64,000 nt of DNA from Bifidobacterium crudilactis (GTDB lineage: Bacteria; Actinomycetota; Actinomycetes; Actinomycetales; Bifidobacteriaceae): contig NZ_JHAL01000002.1 in NCBI RefSeq assembly GCF_000738005.1, forward strand, positions 368,633 to 432,632, written 5' to 3'. The first letter of the stretch is position 1. Each line of letters begins with the position of its first letter. The notes below the pieces were generated by a model. It was not told the DNA's origin. It was given only the letters and a program-made list of their open reading frames with translations, and made no database searches. Shown here piece after piece: positions 19,081-27,001 of this stretch. The translations under genes and the position numbers were made by a program.

Positions 19081-20550
19081 TTAGCCCATGCGGCTGGTGG
19101 TGTCGAAGAGTTTCAGTTCGTTGGGGTGCATTTGGTGCTGGACGACGAAGGAGCGGTCCTTGATGCGCCACAGGCCCTGCCCGGTCGAGAGGGTGGGCAG
19201 GAGCTTCTGTTCGGTGCCGGTCAGGCCCAATGTCTGGGCGGTGATGCCGAGCTGGTCGGATTCCTGCCGGTAGATGATGCGCGTCTCCGCGTTCGCCAGC
19301 AGCGAGGTAGCCAGGGCCCGGTTGGCGGAGCCCAGGTCGCCGACGGTGTCCAGGTCGGTGAGCTTGTGGAAGACGAGCATGTTCGCGATCCCGTAATGCC
19401 TGGCGAGGCGCCATTGGGCGTCCATGCGCTGCAATAGCGCTGGGTGGCTCATGAGCCTCCAGGCTTCGTCGTAGATCATCCAGCGTTGCCCGCCGTCCGG
19501 GTCCAGGAGCGCGGCTTCCATCCACGCGGACGCGCAGGTCATGAGCACCGACAGCAGCGCGGTGTTCTCCGCGACCCGCGACAAATCCAGGCTGATCATG
19601 GGCAGGGAGGGGTCGAACGCGATGGTGGAGGGCCCGTCGAACAGTCCGGCGAGGTCGCCGGCGACGAGCCGCCGCAGCGCGTGCGCCACCAGGCGCCCGT
19701 CCTCGGCGAGCCGGCCGTCGTCCCCGTGCGGGTCGGGGGTGAAGAGCCGGTCGACGACCATGGGCAGGATCGGCACCGTATTCTCCCGGACGGTGGCGGT
19801 CAGCGCCGCGTCGAGGGCGGTGTGCTCCAACGGTGTGAGCGGCCTGCCGAGGACGGTCTCGGCCAGGGCGCCGAGCAGGTCGCGGCGCCGGGAGGCGACG
19901 GTGGACGCCCACGCCGCATCCGACAATCCTGCCGGCCGATGGCCTTCGTCCAGGGGGTTGAGGCGGGTGGTGAGGCCGTGGCCGAGGATGATGGCCCGGC
20001 CTCCCACGGCCTGGGCTACCGGGGTGTGCTCGCCTTTGGGATCGCAAGGAATGTAAACCCGCCGCCCGAACGGCAGCGAGCGCGTGTACAGGCTCTTGGC
20101 GAGCGAGGATTTGCCGGAGCCGACGATGCCGGCGACGATGAGGTTCGGCGCGGTGATGACGCCCTGCCTGTACAGCTGCCACGGGTCGTACACGAACGAG
20201 CCGCCCGAGTAAAGATCGGCGCCGACGAACACGCCGTCCGCGCCCAATCCTCCTTCGGCGAGGAACGGGTACTGGCCGGCCAGCACGGCGCTGGTGTCCT
20301 GGTGGCGGGGCAGGCGGAAGCGGCCCGGCGACCGCAATGCGGCGGGTCCGGGCTCGCCGGCCTTGGGCAGGTAGCGGGTGGCGTTGCGTTCGGCCCGCTC
20401 CGCCTCCCTACGCGCGTTCGCGGCGTCCTGCTCGGCGCGGCGCTGCTGGGCTTGCAGGTTCGCGGCGGCTTGTCGGCGCTGCTTGCGCAGTCGCCTCTTC
20501 TCGCGGGCGGGCGAGACGAGGACCGTGGTGTGCAGCTTCTCCTCGCTCAT
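19081..20550 (-). CDS. VirB4/TraC-family conjugation ATPase
   Basis: 489-residue P-loop ATPase that powers assembly of the type IV secretion channel. A charged, Arg-rich N-terminal helix (residues 15-60) is followed by Walker A GIVGSGKS at 141-148. Further on are DPKGEHTPVAQAV, the Walker B-like RWMIYDEAWRLM, and the arginine-finger region NMLVFHKLTDL. It is shorter than many VirB4 proteins because the N-terminal VirB4 domain is provided by the SCO6880-like protein encoded two genes upstream, a known split in actinobacterial ICEs. The start overlaps the preceding stop by ATGA. Confidence 0.9.
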   Translation of the reverse strand: MSEEKLHTTVLVSPAREKRRLRKQRRQAAANLQAQQRRAEQDAANARREAERAERNATRYLPKAGEPGPAALRSPGRFRLPRHQDTSAVLAGQYPFLAEGGLGADGVFVGADLYSGGSFVYDPWQLYRQGVITAPNLIVAGIVGSGKSSLAKSLYTRSLPFGRRVYIPCDPKGEHTPVAQAVGGRAIILGHGLTTRLNPLDEGHRPAGLSDAAWASTVASRRRDLLGALAETVLGRPLTPLEHTALDAALTATVRENTVPILPMVVDRLFTPDPHGDDGRLAEDGRLVAHALRRLVAGDLAGLFDGPSTIAFDPSLPMISLDLSRVAENTALLSVLMTCASAWMEAALLDPDGGQRWMIYDEAWRLMSHPALLQRMDAQWRLARHYGIANMLVFHKLTDLDTVGDLGSANRALATSLLANAETRIIYRQESDQLGITAQTLGLTGTEQKLLPTLSTGQGLWRIKDRSFVVQHQMHPNELKLFDTTSRMG

Positions 20551-21335
20551 AATCCCAGCCCCCGAGGAGTGTCGGACGCCGGCCGGCGCGGCGGCTCGTA
20601 TGGCGCGACGGTTCGTGTCCTCCGGCGATGGGTCGGCGGTTCCGGTTCCGGCTGGGGTTCGGGCGGCGATGCCGACTCCTCGGCCGCATCAATAGCGGGG
20701 TGGCGGTGGAGGGCGACGTGGCCCATGAACGGGTTATAGGCCAGCGTGTACGGGCCGGATTCGGCGGTCCTGTCGAGCACCCCGGACGGAATCGCATCAT
20801 GCACATCCCGGTTGGCGATGGCGGCGCTGTCGGTCTCAGCCCCATAATCCCAGCGGGCCAGGTGCTCCACCGCGGCGTCGACACCATCAGTCTGGATGAT
20901 GTCGAGCGCCTGGTCGGCCTCTTCGCCTTGCAGGAAAACGACAGTGACCCACCGCCGATCCAGCGCCACGGTGGTGTCTGGTGCGGGCTCGCGGTGCCAC
21001 GCGATGCGGCCGGCGGCGCTGAACCCGTCGGCCAGCCGGTCGTAGGACTGGTCCAAGAGCCGTGCGGCCCGGCGTAGCTGGTCGGCGGCGTCCAGCGCGT
21101 ACCGGACGCCGGTCTCGTGGTCCCCGGCGTCGTCGAACGCGAACGGTGCCTTGGTTTCGTGGTTGGCGGCGACCTGCTCGATGATCTGGTGCAGGTGGCG
21201 GATGCTGGCGGACAGGTCGCCCAGCACCCGGTACATGTCCGCCGGACGAGCGAACACACGGCTGGCGTGGGCCAGGCCGCGCAGGGCCTCGGACGCCTCC
21301 GCGGCATCAGTGGCGGGGTCGTGGAACGTGGGCAT
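20547..21335 (-). CDS. Conserved ICE protein of unknown function
   Basis: 262 residues from the ATG at 21335 (MPTFHDPATDAAEASEALR), chosen because GAGGAGG lies 6 bases upstream. The N-terminal ~110 residues look helical, with periodic Ala/Leu/His (DMYRVLGDLSASIRHLHQIIEQ). The middle has WVTVVFLQGEEADQALDII, and the C-terminus is Pro-rich and disordered. It overlaps the virB4 start by ATGA. No family was recognised; context suggests an accessory transfer protein. Confidence 0.7.
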   Translation of the reverse strand: MPTFHDPATDAAEASEALRGLAHASRVFARPADMYRVLGDLSASIRHLHQIIEQVAANHETKAPFAFDDAGDHETGVRYALDAADQLRRAARLLDQSYDRLADGFSAAGRIAWHREPAPDTTVALDRRWVTVVFLQGEEADQALDIIQTDGVDAAVEHLARWDYGAETDSAAIANRDVHDAIPSGVLDRTAESGPYTLAYNPFMGHVALHRHPAIDAAEESASPPEPQPEPEPPTHRRRTRTVAPYEPPRRPASDTPRGLGL

Positions 21336-21371
21336 GATGAGCCTCCTCAAATTTTATTGGGCCTGGTCGTG

Positions 21372-22835
21372 TTAGATGGTTCGGGCGAGTGGGAGTGCTG
21401 CGGCGGTGAACGCCTGGGCCTGCTGGCCGACCAGACGCCGCGTCTCGCAGCTGGCTTGGATGGCGGCCTGCTCGATGGCCGCGACCGCCGCCTCCAATTC
21501 GGGCTCGGTGGGGGCGCTGATGGAGATGAGGCCGGTGTAGCGCAGGACGCCGTGGCCGGCGGTGAGTTCGGATTCCTGTTGGAGCACGTCGTGGTATTCG
21601 GCCGTCTGGGCGGCGTCCTCGATCTGGCCGATCCGGGCGCGCTGGGTGGCGTCGGAGATGTATTCGACCTTCTTCTTCCTGATGTCCCTGGCCGCGATGT
21701 CCGAGCGCAACGGCGTGTACAGCAGGCTCAGGGAGCGCTGGATGCCGCTCGACAAGACGAGCGGGGCGAGGCAGCCGGGAAAGACCAAGGAGCGCGGCCA
21801 TTCACTGATCCACAGGACGGTGTGGTGGGCGGAGTCGGTGCGCAGGCCGCTCCAGGTTTCGGTGACGGCGACCGGGCCCGCCGTGGCCAGCTGTCGGCCG
21901 ATGGACCCGTGGCGTTCCAGGGCGGCGGCGATGGCGGGGTCGTAGGCGGAGCGCAGGATCACCGCCACATCCCCGGCCGCAAGCCAGCCCGACGGGTTCA
22001 AATCCGCCGAGCGCAAAGCGGTGGTCAGCGTCCCCATCTCCTGGCGCAGCACGTTGGCGGCGCCTTTGATGCCGCCGCCGGCGGTCCTGATCTGCCGCGC
22101 CGCCGCCCGCATGTTCAGGGCGAGGCTGATCGTCGTGGCGTGGCGTTCCCCGGCCGGCCCGGCCCGTTCGATCAGCTCCGCGTAGGTGGTGGAGGCCCAG
22201 GAATCATCGTGGGTGCCGTGCTGGGCCCACCATTCGGCCAGCCCGGTCCCCGAGTCGGGCAAAGTCCGCTCCAGCACCTGCACGGTGGCGATGCGCCCGG
22301 AGCGGCACGCGGTCGCGAGCACCCGGCCCCAAGTGGTGACGCGGCGTTCCTGCTCGCCGGGGTCCAGCAGGATGAACGCGGGATGCGACACCTCCACGAT
22401 GGCCGTCAGCGTGGCCCCGTGGGGGTCGTGGATCATGCACGCCCCGCTCGCGGGGTCGGTGTACTCGCGCAGGCGGGCCATGTCGCCGGGCAGGGCCAAG
22501 GTGCCCTCGGGGCGCGGCTGCACGATTCGGCGGCGGTAGAGGAGCTGCCCGCCGCTGGTCTTCCACAGCCACCAGAACCCGACCGGCAGCCACTCCACCA
22601 GCGGCCGGCCGGCGACGGGTATCCAGGTCAGGGCGACGCAGGTCGCCCAGATGGGCGCGGTGTAGGCCAGCATCATGCCCCCTCCCGCGTACACGGCGGT
22701 CACGATCGTCGCCACCGCCACAGCCAGGACCGTCAGCTGGGATGCCGAGAGGCCCAGGAGGATGCCTCTGCGGGTCAGGCGGGAGAACTTCACCGGCACC
22801 AGCTCGGTGGACGGCGTGCTGTCGCTGCTGCTCAT
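21372..22835 (-). CDS. SCO6880-type transfer protein (PrgI/VirB3-VirB4 N-domain like)
   Basis: 487 residues. The N-terminus has two membrane segments (about 30-52 and 54-72, including VLAVAVATIVTAVYAGGGMM), like PrgI/VirB3-type proteins. It is followed by a long soluble region matching the family annotated SCO6880, found in Actinobacteria upstream of VirB4 ATPases (WLPVGFWWLWKTSGGQ; TWGRVLATACRSG; DIRKKKVEYISDA). No Walker motifs are present. The likely role is the membrane-linked partner of the VirB4 ATPase encoded downstream. The gap to the upstream TrbL-like stop is three bases. Confidence 0.82.
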   Translation of the reverse strand: MSSSDSTPSTELVPVKFSRLTRRGILLGLSASQLTVLAVAVATIVTAVYAGGGMMLAYTAPIWATCVALTWIPVAGRPLVEWLPVGFWWLWKTSGGQLLYRRRIVQPRPEGTLALPGDMARLREYTDPASGACMIHDPHGATLTAIVEVSHPAFILLDPGEQERRVTTWGRVLATACRSGRIATVQVLERTLPDSGTGLAEWWAQHGTHDDSWASTTYAELIERAGPAGERHATTISLALNMRAAARQIRTAGGGIKGAANVLRQEMGTLTTALRSADLNPSGWLAAGDVAVILRSAYDPAIAAALERHGSIGRQLATAGPVAVTETWSGLRTDSAHHTVLWISEWPRSLVFPGCLAPLVLSSGIQRSLSLLYTPLRSDIAARDIRKKKVEYISDATQRARIGQIEDAAQTAEYHDVLQQESELTAGHGVLRYTGLISISAPTEPELEAAVAAIEQAAIQASCETRRLVGQQAQAFTAAALPLARTI

Positions 22836-22838
22836 GGG

Positions 22839-24284
22839 TTACTCCTTCGAGGGCGGGGTGCGTGGGACGGGCGGCGAGGGTGGCGGCGGCTCACTGCCAC
22901 GCGGAGCGCTCGAACCGCCCGATGAAGACGGAGACGGAGATGACGGTGCCGCGGCGGGTGTGCGTGTGGGCGCGTTCGACGGCGGCGACGCAGGTGGTGG
23001 TGTGCTGGCGGTCTGGTTGGCGGCGTCGGCGGTCTGCTCGGCCTGTCCGGCGAGCTTCGTGGCGGCCTTCGGCCCGGCGGTGGCGGCCTCCTTCGCCACG
23101 ATCACCGCGCCGGCCACCGGTGCCGCGACGGCAGCGCCGCCCGCGGCCGCTCCTCCGGAGGATGCTGCACCGCCCGATGCGCCGTCCCCGCCAGAGGCTT
23201 CTGCACCACTGGATGCGGCAGCACCTTGGCCGCCCGACGATGGCGCACTTGGTGCGGAAGCGGCGGGCGACGAACCGCCGCTACCCCCACTTCCGTTGTC
23301 TCCGCTGCCGCTGTTGCTGTCGAGGATTTTCTTCGGTCCGTCGCCCGACCCCGTGGCGGGGATCGGGAGGGGCCGGTTGAGGGCGGTCTTGGCGTCCTGT
23401 TCGGCGCCCATCTGGTTGTACAAATCCACGCCCACGAAGGAGAGGAACCGGTAGACCATGTAGGGGCTGAATCCGGCCAGGGCCATGAGCACGATGCCGG
23501 CCAGCGGGTCCGAGACCGACGCCAGGTCGGTCGAGATGGGCGCGGAGACCTGGGTGACGGCGACCAGGAAGATGACCACCAGCACCAATTTCGACAGAAT
23601 CAATGCGAGGACGAACATCGCCCACTTGCCGATCCAGCCTTTGGCGGCGTCCCATGAGGAGCCGGAGAACGCCAATGGGGCGAGCACGATCGCCACCAGC
23701 AAGAGCGCCTTGCGGATCAGGAGGGAGAGCCAGACGATGGCGGCCGAGGCGATGGCCAGCCCGGCCAGGAAGATGATCAATATGGCGCCGACGCCGGGCG
23801 AGGCCATGGTCAGCCCGCCCAAGCCGGCCACGAGCGCGGCGATCTTGTCACCCATGGACTGGGTGGTTTCGCCGGCGGCCTGGATGATGCCGGTGGAGAG
23901 CTGGTCGGTGATCTGCAACGCCAAGCCCACCAGCGTGATAACCAGGAACGAGCCGAGCACGCTGCGCGCCAGACCCAAACCGGCGCGACTTAGGGCGCCG
24001 GGGTCGCGGCGGATCAGCCCGGTGATGAGCTGGAGCAGGAAGAACAGGAGCATGAGGGTGGCGCCGATGCCGAAGATCAGGTTGTACACCTTCACGTACT
24101 CCGGACGCGCCACATCCACCAATGTCGTGGTGTCGAAGACCGACCAGACGGCTTGGAACAGCCAGCTCGCGGCCTCGCCCATCGCGGCGGCGAGCCACTC
24201 GAACGGGGCCGAGACCAACGTGGCTGCTGCTTCTCCGGCGACCTGGCAGACGTTGGAGATGACGGGGACATCGCACACGCCCAT
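22839..24284 (-). CDS. TrbL/VirB6-like polytopic membrane protein
   Basis: 481 residues with about six to seven hydrophobic segments between residues 60 and 285 (for example IFGIGATLMLLFFLLQLITG, SVLGSFLVITLVGLALQI and KALLLVAIVLAPLAF). A ~150-residue Gly/Ser/Pro/Ala-rich hydrophilic tail follows. A polytopic core plus low-complexity tail is characteristic of TrbL/VirB6 channel proteins in actinobacterial ICEs. It probably forms part of the inner membrane channel. It lies between the DUF6112 pair and the SCO6880-like gene on one strand. The tail is compositionally simple and may vary between strains. Confidence 0.85.
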   Translation of the reverse strand: MGVCDVPVISNVCQVAGEAAATLVSAPFEWLAAAMGEAASWLFQAVWSVFDTTTLVDVARPEYVKVYNLIFGIGATLMLLFFLLQLITGLIRRDPGALSRAGLGLARSVLGSFLVITLVGLALQITDQLSTGIIQAAGETTQSMGDKIAALVAGLGGLTMASPGVGAILIIFLAGLAIASAAIVWLSLLIRKALLLVAIVLAPLAFSGSSWDAAKGWIGKWAMFVLALILSKLVLVVIFLVAVTQVSAPISTDLASVSDPLAGIVLMALAGFSPYMVYRFLSFVGVDLYNQMGAEQDAKTALNRPLPIPATGSGDGPKKILDSNSGSGDNGSGGSGGSSPAASAPSAPSSGGQGAAASSGAEASGGDGASGGAASSGGAAAGGAAVAAPVAGAVIVAKEAATAGPKAATKLAGQAEQTADAANQTASTPPPASPPSNAPTRTPAAAPSSPSPSSSGGSSAPRGSEPPPPSPPVPRTPPSKE

Positions 24285-24315
24285 CAGTGATCTCCTCTCG
24301 CATTGACGTGCTGGC

Positions 24316-24639
24316 TCATACGGCTTGGCCGACGTTCCAGAAGAAGTTGATGAGCGTGACCGCGGCCCCGCAGATCACCGCCGCGCCACAGGAGACGAGC
24401 ACGCCGACCTTGCCCCTGGAGGCCAGGTGCGGGTTGGAGCTGTTGGCGCCGAAGCCCCACACGATCGCCGAGATGATCAGGGCGAGCACGGACAGGATGA
24501 GGCCGACGGTCATGACCGCGCCCACGATCGTGCGCAGCTGGGCGATGCCGGGCAGGCCGTCCGTGTTCGGGGTGATGTTGATGTCCAACGCCACGATGCC
24601 CAGCGCGCGGGCAACAGAAGCAGTGATGAGGTCGTTCAT
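24316..24639 (-). CDS. DUF6112-family small membrane protein (pilin-like), copy 2
   Basis: 107 residues from the ATG at 24639 (MNDLITASVARALGIVALD). There are two hydrophobic helices (TIVGAVMTVGLILSVLALII and KVGVLVSCGAAVICGAAVTL) joined by a loop with GANSSNPHLASRGK. The topology and loop match VirB2/TrbC-like pilins and the DUF6112 family. It is clearly a paralogue of the gene at 24796-25062. A longer frame to 24714 exists but lacks support. It precedes the TrbL-like gene. Confidence 0.8.
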   Translation of the reverse strand: MNDLITASVARALGIVALDINITPNTDGLPGIAQLRTIVGAVMTVGLILSVLALIISAIVWGFGANSSNPHLASRGKVGVLVSCGAAVICGAAVTLINFFWNVGQAV

Positions 24640-24795
24640 GACGGGCTCCAATCCAAGTCGGGCCGCCCACGGGAATGCGGGCGGCGTTATGTCCCCAGAC
24701 AGGTGCACGACCACGTCCCGAACATGAGAAAAGCCCGCCCTGCAAGTCGGAGGACGGGCAGCAAGAAAGAGCTGAGAAGAGAGAGGAGACGGTGG

Positions 24796-25062
24796 TCAGA
24801 GCTGCTGGCCGACGCCTATCAGCCAGTTCATCAGCGCCACGCCGCCGCCGGCCATGACCGCCACGCCGAGTGCGACGAGCACGCCGGTGCGCCCGCGCGA
24901 GGCGAGCTGGTAGTTGCCGTTCGAGGCGCCGAACGCCCACACGACACCGGAGACGATGAGCGCGGCGACGGCCGCGACCAGGGTGATGGTCAGCAGCGCG
25001 CCCACCACGCCTTGCAGGCTGTCGATGCCGGTCAGGCCGCTGAAATCAGGAAAGACATTCAT
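24796..25062 (-). CDS. DUF6112-family small membrane protein (pilin-like), copy 1
   Basis: 88 residues from the ATG at 25062 (MNVFPDFSGLTGIDSLQGVV). Two membrane helices surround GASNGNYQLASRGRTGV. This motif is shared with the downstream paralogue (GANSSNPHLASRGKVGV), showing tandem duplication. A conserved pairing of two such genes next to TrbL is typical for this ICE type; one or both may be the pilus or channel subunit. A hairpin (CCCGCC...GGACGGGC at about 24738) lies between the two genes and may set their relative expression. Confidence 0.8.
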   Translation of the reverse strand: MNVFPDFSGLTGIDSLQGVVGALLTITLVAAVAALIVSGVVWAFGASNGNYQLASRGRTGVLVALGVAVMAGGGVALMNWLIGVGQQL

Positions 25063-25160
25063 GCGGTACAGGTGCGCGGCCCGAGACCAGCGTCCGCCGA
25101 TGTATCGCGGCAGGCCTTGCATCTAGTTCAGGAATCATTCATCAGATGTAACTTCGAACC

Positions 25161-25250
25161 CTATTCCTTCACGGTAATGTGGTGGCCGTAGTGGCCGCCG
25201 GTGACATCGGCGGGGTCGTGCATGCCGCCCCCGTTGTACGGTCGCCGACG
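25161..25250 (-). pseudogene. Orphan 3' end of a second peptidoglycan hydrolase gene
   Basis: Read on the minus strand this encodes RPYNGGGMHDPADVTGGH, then YGHHITVKE and a stop. That matches the last ~29 residues of the intact hydrolase at 26988-28604 (RPYNGGGMHDPADVTGGH, then WDHLHITVKDN). The copies differ by a 3-bp deletion and several substitutions, so this is the end of a related rather than identical gene. The homology stops abruptly near 25248. It marks one edge of the AbrB/hydrolase cargo block. Confidence 0.85.
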
Positions 25251-25330
25251 TCCTACCCGGACGGACACCGGGGGTACAGCGAATCTCACGGCGGTCGTAG
25301 GTGACGATGAAGATGTTTCGACTACGAGTG

Positions 25331-26401
25331 CTACTGAATCCGCTCGGCAAAGCTCAGCATGGTGTGCGCAAACTGCCTGGGGTGTTCAAAGTGAACATCA
25401 TGGGAACTACGCACACGAATGGTCTCGTTCGCGGGAAGTAACGAATCGACCCTGTCGCAGTCCTGTTCACTGAGCGCGGCCAGCAGGACTCCGTCCTTGT
25501 TGAAGCGGGTCGTGGCCTTGATGAAGACCGTGGGGCACTGGATGTCCCGCAAGGTCTGGGTCTGGTCGAAATCTGAGAACCACGAGAAGTCGGCGAAGGT
25601 TTTTGAGAATCGAAGGTCGCAGGGGTGGCTAAGGGACTCCCAGATCCGGTTGATAGACACTCCCACCCATCTGATGAGCGGAAGTCGCTGAGGCGAAGCA
25701 TGACGCTGCGAGATGACGCTACGAGTAAAGCTGCCCCAGAGCTTCCTACCAAACATGCGACGCCAGTAGCTGCGTGGCATGTAGAAGCACACCCAGTCAG
25801 GCTCGGTGTCTTGAGCGAGGAAGGCATCAACGAAATCGAAGCCATCGATGTACGCATACGTCTTGGGTGCGCGGTCTGGTTCTGTGCTGAAGAAGGGGGC
25901 GTCTTCGATGACTAGGCCCCTCACAATGTCCGGGTAAAGCGCGGCAAGCCGCGCGACCAGAAGCCCACCGGATGAATGCCCTGATGCGGCGAATGGTTCG
26001 CCGTTGAAAACAAGCTGGCCGAAGGCCGCGAGGTCGTCAACCATCTTGTTCGCGGTGTAATCCTCGGGGTTCCAGGTTGACTTCCCATGACCGTGGCAGT
26101 CCACGGCCACGACGTGGTAACTCGACGTGAGTTTGGTCAAGACCGGGCCATAGTCCTGCCAGGTCATGCCCTGCCCGTGCACCAAGAGCAGGGGAATCCC
26201 ATGCGCGGAGCCCTCCGCATAGTTGATGAGCATCCCTGGGCGAAGTTCGACGTGCTTCTCAACGAACCCTGCCTTGGTCGCAGCATCGACTGGGCCCCAG
26301 AAGTAGTTCTTGGTCTTCGCAATGTTCACGAGCACCCGGGCGCCTTGCGAGAGGACGATGCCCGCTATGGCGTTGACAAGGATGATCTGGATAACACTCA
26401 T
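25331..26401 (-). CDS. Alpha/beta hydrolase, membrane-anchored
   Basis: 356 residues from the ATG at 26401 (MSVIQIILVNAIAGIVLSQG). The frame stays open upstream to 26668, but that part runs through the operator and antisense to the AbrB gene, so I reject it. An N-terminal hydrophobic helix is followed by an alpha/beta hydrolase: HG motif LLLVHGQGMTWQDYG, nucleophile elbow ASGHSSGGLLVARLA (G-H-S-S-G), and a C-terminal catalytic His in SSHDVHFEHPRQF. The substrate is unknown. It is divergent from the AbrB gene across a perfect palindrome. There is no ribosome site upstream, so the message may be nearly leaderless. Confidence 0.83.
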   Translation of the reverse strand: MSVIQIILVNAIAGIVLSQGARVLVNIAKTKNYFWGPVDAATKAGFVEKHVELRPGMLINYAEGSAHGIPLLLVHGQGMTWQDYGPVLTKLTSSYHVVAVDCHGHGKSTWNPEDYTANKMVDDLAAFGQLVFNGEPFAASGHSSGGLLVARLAALYPDIVRGLVIEDAPFFSTEPDRAPKTYAYIDGFDFVDAFLAQDTEPDWVCFYMPRSYWRRMFGRKLWGSFTRSVISQRHASPQRLPLIRWVGVSINRIWESLSHPCDLRFSKTFADFSWFSDFDQTQTLRDIQCPTVFIKATTRFNKDGVLLAALSEQDCDRVDSLLPANETIRVRSSHDVHFEHPRQFAHTMLSFAERIQ

Positions 26402-26406
26402 GGTAC

Positions 26407-26450
26407 GAATCATACTACTAGTGCGTTGAAACGCACTAGTAGTATGATTC
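26407..26450. promoter_or_regulatory. Perfect 21-bp palindrome (2-bp spacer), likely AbrB operator
   Basis: GAATCATACTACTAGTGCGT plus T at 26407-26427 is the exact reverse complement of 26430-26450. It lies between the divergent hydrolase and AbrB-type starts and ends six bases before the hydrolase ATG. The arms contain TATGAT/ATCATA, which could act as divergent -10 elements. The natural inference is an autoregulatory operator controlling both genes. Confidence 0.8.
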
Positions 26451-26491
26451 AAGTATGCTGGCTGTGATGGCTTCGACTGTATGGAGGACGA

Positions 26492-26725
26492 ATGTCGGCT
26501 CGGACTGAAGGAAAATATGCTTGGACTGCACGCATTGGGGACAAAGGCCAACTCGTCATCCCAAAGGAAGCCCGTGAGCTCTTCGACATCAACCCTGGAG
26601 ACACCGTTCTCATCCTGGGCGACATCGAACGTGGGCTTGCGATCGTCAGCAACGAAGAGCTGCTGCACTTCACAAGCGCGGTCTTCGCTGCACAGCTAGA
26701 TACTCAGGATGTGGAACCCGACTGA
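26492..26725 (+). CDS. AbrB/MazE/SpoVT-type DNA-binding protein
   Basis: 77 residues. The swapped-hairpin AbrB domain is clear: WTARIGDKGQLVIPKEAREL, then INPGDTVLILGDIERGLAIV. It probably binds DNA as a dimer or tetramer and represses itself and the divergent hydrolase through the 26407-26450 palindrome. GGAGG lies 7 bases before the ATG. The stop is followed in the same frame by a broken serine recombinase segment, suggesting the regulator arrived with another mobile element. It could also be read as the antitoxin-like half of a pair, but no toxin gene is adjacent. Confidence 0.88.
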   Translation: MSARTEGKYAWTARIGDKGQLVIPKEARELFDINPGDTVLILGDIERGLAIVSNEELLHFTSAVFAAQLDTQDVEPD

Positions 26726-27001
26726 TACTCAGCGTCCGCTCGGAGAGCCAAACTGCCCGCCGCCCACTTCGCTGGCGCCATCGACCTTCCCATCCCGAAA
26801 CAGCACCAAGACCGCATCCGCGCAGGCCTGGCTGACATCAGCCGGCGTCTCACGGAACACAACGAGCACCGGACCGGAGAGCGAGCGTCCCCGTATGGCG
26901 CCCTGCGGCTACTCACCGACACGCACCACGCATACACCCGATCAGACGCCCTCGGCTGCCGCTATTCGGTGGCTTTGAATAATTGCGCTAGTTGTCTTTG
27001 A
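26726..27001 (+). pseudogene. Remnant of a serine recombinase C-terminal region
   Basis: Directly after the AbrB stop, in the same frame and without a start codon, 91 codons read RRAKLPAAHFAGAIDLPI, then QDRIRAGLADISRRLTEHNE and ALRLLTDTHHAY. This parallels the coiled-coil and tail of the intact recombinase at 13465-15183 (LLQAHYADAVPLDMLK; QSRIGAALETIDNHIAAHNN; LGLLANIADIYQ). Spacing and order agree, so it is a decayed 3' end of a second large serine recombinase. It ends at 27001, overlapping the end of the peptidoglycan hydrolase gene. It marks the other edge of the cargo block. Confidence 0.75.

Noticed and set aside
18548..20182. A 544-codon minus-strand frame covering the small gene before virD4
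   Set aside because: Its N-terminal two thirds are Arg/His/Pro-rich and lie out of frame over the virB4 gene; only the 166-codon end is real.
25331..26668. A 445-residue version of the ICE alpha/beta hydrolase
   Set aside because: The extension reads antisense through the AbrB gene and its operator; the ATG at 26401 gives a normal N-terminal helix.
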